From assembly GCF_932274485.2 (NCBI RefSeq), contig NC_065885.2, forward strand, positions 30,889,062 through 30,953,061: 64,000 nt of DNA, in the 5' to 3' direction. Shown piece after piece: positions 11,801-20,909 of the stretch. The notes beneath the pieces were generated by a model. That model was not told where the DNA came from, searched no databases, and saw only the letters and a list, made by a program, of their open reading frames with translations. How positions within the stretch are numbered: the first letter of the stretch is position 1; every line of letters begins with the position of its first letter. The position numbers and the translations under genes are program-made. This stretch comes from Patella vulgata (lineage: Eukaryota; Mollusca; Gastropoda; Patellidae).

Positions 11801-14800
11801 GCCAAGCTGAGTACCTAGTCAAATGGCGACACGGGTTCGGTCATCCCGTAATATGTATGCTACTACAAAATGGTCGTACGAAGTTTATTGGTCATGAGTA
11901 TAAAAGCAACAGCACATTAAGAATTACAAAACGGATATAGTATGTTTTCTATAGTAAATGGTCACAGACACTTTGTCAAAATTAATATAAGTACATGTAT
12001 TAATCTTCTTTTTTATTTCTTTCTATCTTACAGAAAGCCAGGTTAGCTCGTATCCGATGGGCGAAAAATGCCAGTGGGGCTGCTTTCTTAAATAGTAAAA
12101 AACGTGCAGAGGAAGTTCTGATAGCTCAACAACAGGGGATAGAATTAGACGATAGTTTTAAAGAACAGGATATATTTGAGATGCAACATCATCATCTGTT
12201 AAGCTGTTTGGAAAAAACTACAGTAAGTCTTCATATTGAATGCATACATACTATTTAATGATCTAGAATTCTAAAACATGTACTCAACTATTATATGTTC
12301 ATACTTAACACGGAACTTTGTGCAAGTCCAATATGCGTTTCCGACTTTGGTAACTGTTTTTAACCAAATTAGTTTGGTGGCTGCAAGGGGGTGTGGTGGG
12401 GGATCGCCACCAGAGCTGTGAATTTATGAGACCAAGTTTTTCTAGACCATTTTTGTGCGTAGATCCCGAATCTGTGTGGTAATCAGATCAGACGTGTTTG
12501 GGGGGGCGTTGACGAGATATGGGGGGGGGGGGCAATGTCTACAATTAGGGGGAAATGTGGTTATGTTGACATAAATGATGACCATGTTATAGATTAATAA
12601 AACATAAATTTCTAGCACTGCCCATCTCTATATAAGTGTATATGATGCCCCTGGACAACTGTTTTGATTTGTGGGAAGGTGGGGGTGGGTGTGGGGGCTG
12701 CAGGTGTGCGTGTGTGGAAGAGTGTTGGGGGGGGGGATTGGCGAGAAATGAGTTCAAGCTGATATAAATGATGACTTTCTTAGAGCTTTGTATAAAAATT
12801 ACTTTTTAATGTCGATGTACATCTCTAGATATGTGTATAAGATTCCCATTGTGTGGGGCGGGGCAAAATGTATTTTTTGGAGACAGAAAGCACTTGGTTC
12901 AAAATGGACCTGAAAAGTGGCTTCTCGTTAGCTTTTTCGTTCAGTACCAATTTCGTCATTCAAAATATTAAATTATAATGGTAATTATCAAGAGATCTGG
13001 AAATGTAAATAAAAAAACACAGTGAATAAGAGACATGTTTAGATAACATTAGTTTATTCTTAGTCTTCATCGGAAGATTCAAAATCAAAGTTCATAATAT
13101 GAGCAGGATAAATATTTTCTTAATGGCTGATCAACAGATCGCATATATCCTTTGGATATACTTCAGATACCCATTCACATTGTAAATCTTCATTCCAGCC
13201 ATGCATTGCAGGGGGTCATTTTGTTCGATCATTGGTTTTGCAGCTTGTCTGTATATTGCTGCAAAATAATTGCTGCGTTTAATGTGCAGCAAAAGACCAC
13301 TAAGGCAAGGTCGTAAAAAATAAAAGCCTTTTATTTTTTCACCCAGAAAGAAAGAAAGGTTTGTTATTTTTCATCACGATAAAAATTCCACCAGAAAATC
13401 CTTCTTCTAGCGCCATCTACTGATGTAAGTCGCCTTTTGCCGTACATGGTACAAACAATTTTTTCTAAACCAGCAATTACGTCATCAGAAACATCATTTG
13501 TCTGTCCCAGCTCTTTAAAAATTGTTAGAAAATTTGGAATTATCTTGAAAAAGAAAGACAGATAGTCATTACCACGGAAAGCCTGTAGGCCGAGATATTC
13601 TCGACACTTTCAATACTTATCTTGATTGGTATATCAAGATTAGTATTGAAAGTGTCGAGAACTGATGTAAGACTTTGGTCCTTAAGACCATATTGTGTCT
13701 TTGACTAATTGTTGGTTAACTCTTTCTATGGAGTCAAATCCCACGTACTAATAAAAGCGGACATGTTTATATATAAAAAAAACAGTGATATTTTGGTAAA
13801 ACCCTAACCATTGTCAAAATATCAATAAAATTCTATCTGTTTATGACATGGGGTTGGTAGACCAAATAAGGTAATTTCCCCACCCCCCACCCCCTGATCT
13901 TGGGGGAATGGGGTGTTTATTCCATATTAGGGAAATTAACACCAAGGCCAGTCTATAACGTGCAGAATTAAGGGTTTTTTAAAAGAGGTTGTTGAGTGAA
14001 ATTGAGCAGAACTCATCCTAATACTCCTAGCAGCTATCATCTATGCTTTATTTGAGAACACCAAAATAGCTTACCTACTCTACTTCGCATTGCAAAATCA
14101 TGAAGGCGCTTAAACAAATTGTATACTATTCAAAAAAAGTAGGGGATATTTGATTTTTAAGTGTTATTAAAGTCACCTAATGAAACTGACGAAGAAACAA
14201 ATGACAAAATGAAATGAAGTTCACATTCATCGATTTATTCCAAATGATCGTTAGACTAAGTAAGGCACAGACTGACCATTATAAGGGTAAAATGATACCC
14301 GGGGTCAAACAGCAAAGTTACCACAGCATCACAACCAAGTCAGTAACGGGTAAATCCTCCTCTGTTTGCCAAACAAGCATTGATCCGACGTGGCATACTC
14401 CTAATGAGACGTCTAAGGTCATTTTGGTTCAGATTGTCCCATTCCTGTTGCAACGCAGCAGCAAGTTCTTGGACATTGGCAGGACGTTGTTGACGTTGAC
14501 GTAACCTCTGTCCAAGCATGTCCCAGACATGATCGATGGGGGAGAGGTCGGGACTCAGTGCTGGCCAAGGTAATTTGGTGATGTTCTGTTGTTGGAGGTA
14601 ACCTGTAACGATCCTGGCCCTGTGACATCTTGCGTTGTCATCCTGGAAGATGAAACGGCGGCCATGACGTCGTGCGAACGGCACAACATGGACTGCCAAG
14701 ATGTTGTCCCGGTAGTACTGGCCTGTAACACGCCCTGCAACAACATGTAAAGCCGTTCTTCCAGCAATAGTGATGCCTCCCCACACCATAACAGAACCAC

Positions 14801-17800
14801 CCCCAAATCGATCATGTCTGATGACGTTAACGTCTTGGAAGCGCTCGTTTCGACGACGCCACACCCTCCTACGTCTGTCCAAAAAATCAACAGTGAACCT
14901 TGGCTCATCTGAAAACATCACATTGCTCCAGCGTCGATTATCCCAGTGTTGACGATCCCTACACCAACGACGTCTTGCCTGAATGTGATGATCTCTCAAA
15001 CAAGGGATCACGCGAGGACGTCGGGCGCGAAGGTGACCCCTATGCAGTCGATTCCGAATCGTCTGGCCACTCACTCTCACACCAATGTCTGTTTGAAGAC
15101 GAGCGCTGATCTGATTTGCTGTGATGACACGATTTCTCAAGGCCAAGGTACGGATAAATCGATCCTGGGCTTGAGTTGTCGCCCTTGGTCGACCTGAGCG
15201 TGGTCTGTCCTGTACAGATTGTGTATCACGGTATCTGGACCATAGCCTGCTTATGACAGACTGAGAAACATTCATCGTCCGCGCCACAACCGCCTGTGTT
15301 GTGCCGATCTGTAGCATGCCAAGGGCACGTAACCTTTCATTTTGGGTAAGCCGACGCATATCAAAATTTGTTTTCTGGTCACTAAAACAATTAAACTGAT
15401 GTTTCCACCCTGGAATTCAATGCCACAATGACTGTAACATTCAAAGTCAGAGTCGTGCAAATCTTGGGTTGGACCCCCATGATGATCCCAAGCATCACCT
15501 GCATTCCATGCGGTAGCTATTGGTGCGTTTGGGCGTCACATGTAACTGGAAATGTTTCTTCTGTTAGGTTCTATAGTGACTTTTTTCGTAGTCATTTGCA
15601 TATTTTAGTATTATGCCCCAAAAATCAAATATCCCCTACTTTTTTTGAATAGTATATTTTGCGTTCTTGGTCGGTCGAAATAGACATCCCAATCATTCTC
15701 CTCACAAACGATGATCCAAAAATACACAATTTGATCGATAATCAGACGGGCAAAGGTAGAAAATATCGCGAAAGGTGACTTACATCAGTAGATGACGCTA
15801 GAAGGAAGATCTTCTGGGTGAAAAAATAACAGACCTTTCTTTATTACCGTCTTGCCGTAGTGGTCTTTTGCTGCACGTTAAACGCAGCAATTATTTTGCA
15901 AGAATTTGGAGACAAGCTGCAAAACCAATGATCGAACAAGGTGACCCTGCAATGCATAGCTGGAATGAAGATTTACAATGTAAATGGGTATCTGAAACAT
16001 ATCAAAAGGATATATTATATTATACGAGCTGTTGATCAGCAATCAAGAAGATATTTATCCCACTAATATTATGAACTTTGATTTTGTATCTTCTGATGAA
16101 GACTAAGCATAAACTAATATCTAAACATGTCTCTGATTTACTGTGTTTTAGATTTACATTTAAAGATCTCTTGAAAAGTACTATTATAATTTAATATTTT
16201 GAATGACGAAATTGGTACTAAACGAAAAGGCTAACGAGAAGTCACTTTTAAGGTCAACTTTGAACCAAATGATATCTGTCCTCAAAAATATATGTTGCCC
16301 CCCCCCCCCCCGCTCCCGGCACCCACCTCCACACAATGGGAATCTTATACACATTTAGAGATGTTTCATCAAGCTCTAAGAAAATCATCATTTAAATCAA
16401 CGTGAACCAATTTCCCAATTAGATTCTATATTTACATTGAGATATAAATGACTAAAACTGAGCGAAATTGATTCAAATACACATTAAACGGAAAACAAAA
16501 TCGTGTTGTTGGTGTTTTTCGTTTCAAAACGAGGCTGTATTGAACCAATGATATTAAAGAGCGCCAATTAAATTACTGTACGCCGCCATATTGAAATCAT
16601 GTGATTTTCTAGTAGTATTCGGTTTCTTTTTCTAATTTGCTCCTAGTAGTACATAATAAACAAGAAACGTTAGCTAGGTATACACATCTCTATCTGTTTA
16701 TTGTTTATTTGAATCATTGTGCGCCCGGATTAACGATGATAATACTTGTTTCGTACCTTTCTGTGTTGTAGTTAATTCCCCGTTCCCCATATTGGTGTCA
16801 CTGTTGCGCTTGTTCTCTGGAAACTCTTGTAACCCTGTTCCTTCGGCTTTTTATGGCACTAATTAATCATTCACGTGTAACTTCCTATTCTTAAAATCCC
16901 AAATGTACTTAATATAATCTCATTCCCTGTATGTTGAAGTAGCCTACCTATGTCTGTTAACGGACAAACAAACATTTCCTAAAATGACTTTTCAAAGTAG
17001 CCAAATGCCTGGGAATGCATTCTAATTACACAAAAGATATATGTATAAGGTAATATTAAAACTGTGTATACAGGTCACAATTCTATGGAATACAATTACT
17101 GCTTATTTCTGTGGCTGACTTGCGAAACAGTTGAAATGCATGCTGTGAAATATGTCTGTGTGGAATAAATACCTATACTGCTTTGCTGCATGCTGTATTG
17201 CTTTTTGAATGTTATTCAAATACTCACCATTATGCAATGCAAGAGTAAAACCAGGTAGTTTTGGTTTAGAAAGAATAGGCATGCGTACATTTACTACTCT
17301 ATATAAAACTAGATCTAGCCTTTCTAACATTATCACTTGCACTGTTTTAATAGTGTTAATAATACAAATGTATCATGCTAACTCACTGTAAAGATTCAAC
17401 TGTGACTTCACAGTTAATTAGACAGAGTTTATTTGTAATGGATATACGTATATCTGGTTTAACTATATCATTATTGTGTACATTATAAAACTATACAAAC
17501 CATTCCATATATAACGTATTTATTATTCACTGCAAATCAATAGGTATTCTCAAAGTGTATTGTAATTGGCATATGTTTCAATAGCTTTGTGATTAACTGT
17601 TGTTGGCAATGAATTTGACTGCACAGAGCAAAGTTTTATGTAGCTAGTTGCTATTATGTTTTAACGTCAGGTAAGATCCCGTGTTGTTCCTCCCGACCCC
17701 TTTTCCTTTCGAAAACGTGGCTATATACAGATATATAAAAATATTCATATTCGAAGTAACAATACTTATCTGTAAAACGTCTCTGAATCATCTGTATTTA

Positions 17801-20800
17801 TTTTGACGGTTGGTCACTGAAATTAAAAATTAATGAAATTAATGGCATTATGTGCACGTTGATACTGGAAAGATAGATATGTAAAAAAAAAGCTGCAGAA
17901 AACTACTTCTTCAATGATGGCAACGATCTGTATTAATAACCAATCTCCAAACACGCGTTGCAGAATAAAGGAAATAATCTTGGGAATACTGTTTTCTGGA
18001 ATTGACAGCTGAAAGCGGTATTTTGTAGCATTCATCCCCAGGAAGACTTACAGCAACTTGTGGTAGGTGAGAATGTCGAGTCGCCAAGAAAATGAACAAC
18101 CGATTATATTTTATGATAAATAATTTTTGATCGCGCCGCCGATGATATTCCACTACAACAAGTCCATTAATTTAATGCACGCAAATAAATTATAAACGCT
18201 TCTGAAAAGCAAAACAAACGAATTTTCACATGAGGTGAATGATTGCATCTACATTATCATTAAAGTCACATTCGCCATTTATTTATCACGGTATTGGCAA
18301 GTCGTATAGCTACCATTTTCTTTTTATTGATTAGTTCCTGCAGTTCAAATACCAGAAAGGGGGCCATTTTGTTTAATATAGCCACGTAGTTCATCACGTG
18401 TTCTATTTGTTGTTTTGTTCAATGTAATTATCCAGCTCCGTTTGCAATTCAGATTTGGATCGTACGTAGTAAAACTTTTAAGATTACCTGTTGTTATTAG
18501 CACTGCTCACTGTCTTACCTTGAAATCCATATGCTGCTATGCTACGTAGTTTAGATTAAGTCCATGTTATTGTTGCCAAACATACTGTATGTTGAAGGTT
18601 GGTTTTTGGTTTCTAAACTCTTTAATAAAGGAACTCGTTGGTTTTATCTCCGCTTAAAACTGACTAGATGATGAATTTATGCATAAATTTAAATGCCAAA
18701 AACAAACCCGTAGACATTTTGAATATTTCTAAACGAACTTTGTGTAGAGAATAGAGATCTTATCAGTGCGCTTATTATGTTTTTCACAGAATCAGAATTT
18801 ATTTGAGATGGATATGTCATTCAACGGAGCACCAAATAAACCCTCAGAAACCCCGATACCCTCTCCGGACCCTTCCATAGCTTCTGTGGATCAACGACGA
18901 AGACGCAGAGGATGCTGTGCTCGCAGGTTTTCGCCACATCGAAGATTTCTAGTAAATAAAGTAAATAGTGGTGTCCATGGTAACCTCAATAAATTCAGTT
19001 TAACTTCCATATATAAAACTGAAGTACAAAACGATTGAGGGTGGAAAATAAAATGCCTATGGACACCTCAAAAAATGATAAAAGTTCATTTTTAAAATAA
19101 GGCTTCGTATTGAAAGTCATCAAAATTGTTTTCCTTTTAATTTATCAGCATTTTTATTTGTATTCTTAGATTACTTTACGTAACATTTCCATTGTTTTAT
19201 TTGATGTGGAAAAACTCTTCAGAAATAATAGGTATTGCAACATAAGACTGAAATCTTAATTGCATTTGAAAACTCCGGGATTTCATGATAGTTTTAATGT
19301 ACAAATAAATACATTAATAATACACTGCCTTTCATAATAAATAAATGTAAGAAAGACAATTACTGTGTCCGAAGAGACGATAATTTGTTAGCATGGCATT
19401 TAATTACTAAACGGATCCCTAGTAAAAGAGCTTGGTGTCCATGCATTCATGTTATTATTAGCATTTTGAATATTTTCAACCTGTTATTTAATGGACGTGG
19501 TAAACAATGGAAATTGTTCTGCTGAATAATGAACTTTTTGTGATTGCCATTATTCATTTTACTCAAGAAATTGATTATTTTTATAAAATATATTGCATGT
19601 TTTGATTTTTAAAGGTATTCAAAATTGAACTAGTTTGGTTTTATTTTTAAAAACAAAACTTTAAAAAGAAGATTTTAAGTTACCTTAATAAATGTAATGA
19701 TAAAGATATCAGTAGAATTACCAATTAAAATTTTTGATCATGATATAGGAACACTAATTTGTCCATCAAAATAATAATATAGTCTTTAGTACTCGTCTCA
19801 AATGTTTTTTTTTTTAGTAAAGTTCGAACAACGGTTACCGCGTTTAATTCGATTACAATTTCGTTTCGTTCACATTTATAATTTTTACACTAAACTGCAA
19901 TTTTTCTTTCAACAACCAGTTTTGTCTAAAACACTACTAATATTAACACTACTAATACTTACTGTGGGTAATTTCCAATTTAGCTACATACCCGTAAGGC
20001 CATTTTGTCCTACAACAATAAGCCCGGTATAATTAAACAGCAGGTAGATTTGGTCTGAACTCCGGTTTTAAAGAAAATATGGAGTACAACATCAAAAATA
20101 AAACGAAACGTAATTGAAATCTCTGTTTAATCAATCTGATTAAAATACAGATCTATATTTCGTTTCGTTGTTTTATACTTCCGATGGTCTACACTACATG
20201 AAGATCTGACCAGTTGTCCTCGAGGGTCGTGTCAGGGGTCGTACAAGCGGCTTTTGACCCTATGACGACAGACATTGATTAATCAATCAGCGTTGGCGTT
20301 TCTAGTGGTTTACCCACAGTCCCGTGAATGGCACCCCAAGAAGTCGCCGTAACAGACTGTTCATTGGCTTATCCCTCACTTTCAACCAAAACGTCGGTAA
20401 TATAACAACTCTTCCAGATCCTAGTGTAGTACAGACAAGTAAACCGAAATTTTGAACTATAAAAAACGAAATGAAATAGGATCTGTTTAATCAGACTCAT
20501 TTATCTGGTTCACTTTCTTATGTCATTTTATCTTGTTGGCATTTTTTTGGTATTTCTCCTGATATTTTTGCTTTTTAGCACTTTCTTCACATTTTAAATC
20601 AACTTAATGATATACTAAGTTATTTTGTTTTACTTTCAGAAGCGGACACGCAGTGAGCATGGTTATGAGCCGCAAGAACTGAATGATATTCAAATACGAC
20701 TTCCACAGTTGAACCGTACGTCGCGTTCCAGTCTTAACGCTGTTGATAATACGACTTCAAACAAAACAAATAACTCGGTAACCGTCACTACGGCTATTGT

Positions 20801-20909
20801 GACGCTTCCCACCTCGAGCACGTCGGAAACGGAGTCGGTTCGAACACAGAGCACCAGTGCGCAAACCCAGTCACCTAACCCTAGCGTTGTACGGATATCC
20901 ACGTTATAA
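8839..20909 (+). CDS. KCND/Shal: Shal-type (Kv4) voltage-gated K+ channel, 3' exons
   Basis: Four exons read as the C-terminal half of Kv4, the plasma-membrane channel of the A-type K+ current. Exon 8839-9001 begins one base into the codon before YGD of the selectivity filter and gives S6 ([16 protein letters not shown]) and [14 protein letters not shown]. Exon 12034-12222 gives [15 protein letters not shown]... ending [13 protein letters not shown], the Kv4 dileucine region linked in mammals to dendritic targeting. Exon 18790 to 18951 or 18960 gives an acidic/proline stretch and RRRRRGCC. Exon 20640-20909 gives [20 protein letters not shown] and the C terminus VVRISTL, close to vertebrate VRVSAL. 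All junctions in the window are phase 0. The large exon with T1, S1-S5 and the pore helix must lie to the left. The C-terminal region is longer in Ser/Thr than in vertebrates. Confidence 0.95.
9263..9604 (-). repeat. SINE-A copy with 10-bp target duplication
   Basis: Near full-length copy with the tRNA-like head at the right end (GTGGCTAAGTGGGTAAGACG on the minus strand) and the AAATGGGGTTTAACGTCC tail at the left. It is flanked by CTGCTTTGTT at 9253-9262 and 9605-9614, which fixes its ends and shows insertion by target-primed reverse transcription. It sits in the Kv4 intron, antisense to the gene. Confidence 0.88.
9924..11165. mobile_element. Foldback element, ~1.24 kb with ~0.5 kb inverted arms
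   Basis: The outer ends are CGGGAGCCCAGG and CTGGGCTCCCG. The left arm (9924-~10452) is matched in reverse complement by the right arm (~10643-11165) almost throughout, for example CCGGCACTGTTCCCGTG against CACGGGAACAGTGCC at the inner edge. The ~190 bp centre has its own smaller inverted repeat (ACGTATAGAAGAG at ~10463, CTCTTCTATACGT at ~10573). Each arm contains spaced variants of CTAGATTAGCT followed by TGTACCA. No transposase frame is present. Foldback or long-TIR MITE is the best class; superfamily unknown. It lies in the Kv4 intron, so it would be transcribed with the gene. Confidence 0.9.
10403..10416. repeat. C14 homopolymer
   Basis: Run of 14 C inside the left arm of the foldback element. 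The matching place in the right arm has only GGGGG, so the tract expanded after the arms formed. Confidence 0.95.
11732..11845. repeat. Tandem duplication, ~70 bp unit, 2 copies
   Basis: AGCCGAGCTG...TACCTAGTCAAACGGCGACA at 11732 is repeated as AGCCAAGCTG...TACCTAGTCAAATGGCGACA at ~11802. Both end in CGGGTT then CGTCAT or GGTCAT. Confidence 0.8.
12521..12860. repeat. G-rich, tandemly duplicated stretch
   Basis: Two diverged units of ~200 bp. The first has GACATAAATGATGACCATG then CATCTCTATATAAGTGTATA; the second has GATATAAATGATGACTTTC then CATCTCTAGATATGTGTATA. Between them is a G-rich block with G12 at 12521, G10 at 12727 and several G4-G5 runs, able in principle to form G-quadruplexes on the plus strand. 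The second unit continues into the left arm of the inverted duplication described next. Confidence 0.7.
13060..13600 (-). pseudogene. Fossil of a multi-copy metazoan ORF family, left copy
   Basis: Minus-strand reading gives recognisable blocks in order: [78 protein letters not shown]; and near the end [10 protein letters not shown]. From memory, these resemble the C-terminal half of an uncharacterised protein family abundant in mollusc and cnidarian genomes, with conserved blocks like HAFTGND..SSFF, FxxLG, YG, LRxxxF and HxxRANYQAxxW. The copy is broken, with several disruptions, and its N-terminal half is missing at a hairpin. Whether the family is a mobile element's own gene is not known to me. 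A partner copy lies in the right arm. Confidence 0.6.
13599..13660. repeat. 62-bp near-perfect palindrome (28-bp stem, 6-nt loop)
   Basis: Left stem 13599-13626 begins TCTCGACACTTTCAATACTT; right stem 13633-13660 is its reverse complement with one mismatch, ending AGTATTGAAAGTGTCGAGA. It lies where the fossil ORF stops being recognisable, so it may mark a rearrangement breakpoint. A tiny hairpin MITE is also possible. Confidence 0.85.
14124..15654 (-). mobile_element. Complete Tc1/mariner-superfamily transposon
   Basis: Terminal inverted repeats of ~35 bp are identical at both ends: the left reads TACTATTCAAAAAAAGTAGG and the right end is its exact reverse complement, continuing to a match ending GATTTTT. 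TA dinucleotides flank both ends (TATA at 14122-14125 and 15653-15656), as expected for TA target duplication; which TA is the target cannot be decided by eye. Between the ends is one uninterrupted transposase frame. Perfect ends plus an intact frame mean recent insertion. It sits inside a much older inverted duplication in the Kv4 intron, antisense to the channel gene. Confidence 0.93.
14340..15359 (-). CDS. Tc1-like transposase, intact 339 aa, DD34D
   Basis: The cut-and-paste transposase of the surrounding element. N-terminal paired-like HTH DNA-binding region: residues ~5-45 ([16 protein letters not shown]...[12 protein letters not shown]) and ~75-110. A GRPR hinge (56-59) lies between them. 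The DDE catalytic core has D151 (VMFSDEPRF), a [10 protein letters not shown] block (186-195), D241 (FQDDNARCH) and, 34 residues on, an acidic residue in [12 protein letters not shown]. That third residue is D276 where Tc1 proteins have Glu (SPDLxPIEH), so this copy is DD34D rather than DD34E. The length is normal for Tc1 (~340 aa) and there is no internal stop. Whether Asp at this place supports catalysis is unknown; otherwise the protein looks whole. Confidence 0.95.
   Translation of the reverse strand: MRRLTQNERLRALGMLQIGTTQAVVARTMNVSQSVISRLWSRYRDTQSVQDRPRSGRPRATTQAQDRFIRTLALRNRVITANQISARLQTDIGVRVSGQTIRNRLHRGHLRARRPRVIPCLRDHHIQARRRWCRDRQHWDNRRWSNVMFSDEPRFTVDFLDRRRRVWRRRNERFQDVNVIRHDRFGGGSVMVWGGITIAGRTALHVVAGRVTGQYYRDNILAVHVVPFARRHGRRFIFQDDNARCHRARIVTGYLQQQNITKLPWPALSPDLSPIDHVWDMLGQRLRQRQQRPANVQELAAALQQEWDNLNQNDLRRLIRSMPRRINACLANRGGFTRY
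15770..16110 (+). pseudogene. Fossil of the same ORF family, right copy
   Basis: Plus-strand partner of the fossil at 13060-13600, in the other arm of the inverted duplication. Readable blocks: [60 protein letters not shown]. It is decayed and lacks everything upstream of LTSVD. The two copies differ in independent places, so each has decayed since the duplication. Confidence 0.6.
16421..18789. other. Kv4 intron remainder, nothing recognised
   Basis: AT-rich intron sequence between the inverted duplication and the third Kv4 exon of the window. No repeat family, exon or RNA gene was recognised. Confidence 0.6.
20088..20497. mobile_element. MITE-1, copy 1 (~365 bp) with abutting end remnant
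   Basis: The element proper is 20133-20497. The left terminus AATCTGATTAAAATACAGAT then TATTTCGTTTCGTT is mirrored at the right by AACGAAATGAAATAGGATCTG then TTTAATCAGA. The inside is shared with copy 2 (CTATGACG.CAGACATT, ATAACAACTCTTCCAGATCC, TAGTGTA). Just left, 20088-20132 (AATAAAACGAAACG...CTGTTTAATC) looks like a right terminus of the same family, so two copies once abutted. It lies in the last Kv4 intron. No transposase. Confidence 0.8.

Larger units (their letters stand above)
12750..16420. repeat. Inverted duplication (~650 bp arms) around a Tc1 insertion
   Basis: The left arm (~12750-13440) reappears in reverse complement at ~15770-16420. Paired landmarks include GTGTATAAGATTCCCATTGT with ACAATGGGAATCTTATACAC, and GATCATTGGTTTTGCAGCTT with AAGCTGCAAAACCAATGATC. 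The arms are clearly diverged, so the duplication is much older than the Tc1 element between them. The right arm carries C14 at 16298-16311 opposite a GGGGCGGGG block in the left arm. Each arm holds part of the same decayed ORF, reading outward. Confidence 0.85.

Noticed and set aside
14555-15197. Several other open frames over the Tc1 transposase
   Set aside because: They are shadows of the GC-richer transposase frame; only the 339-codon frame has conserved motifs.
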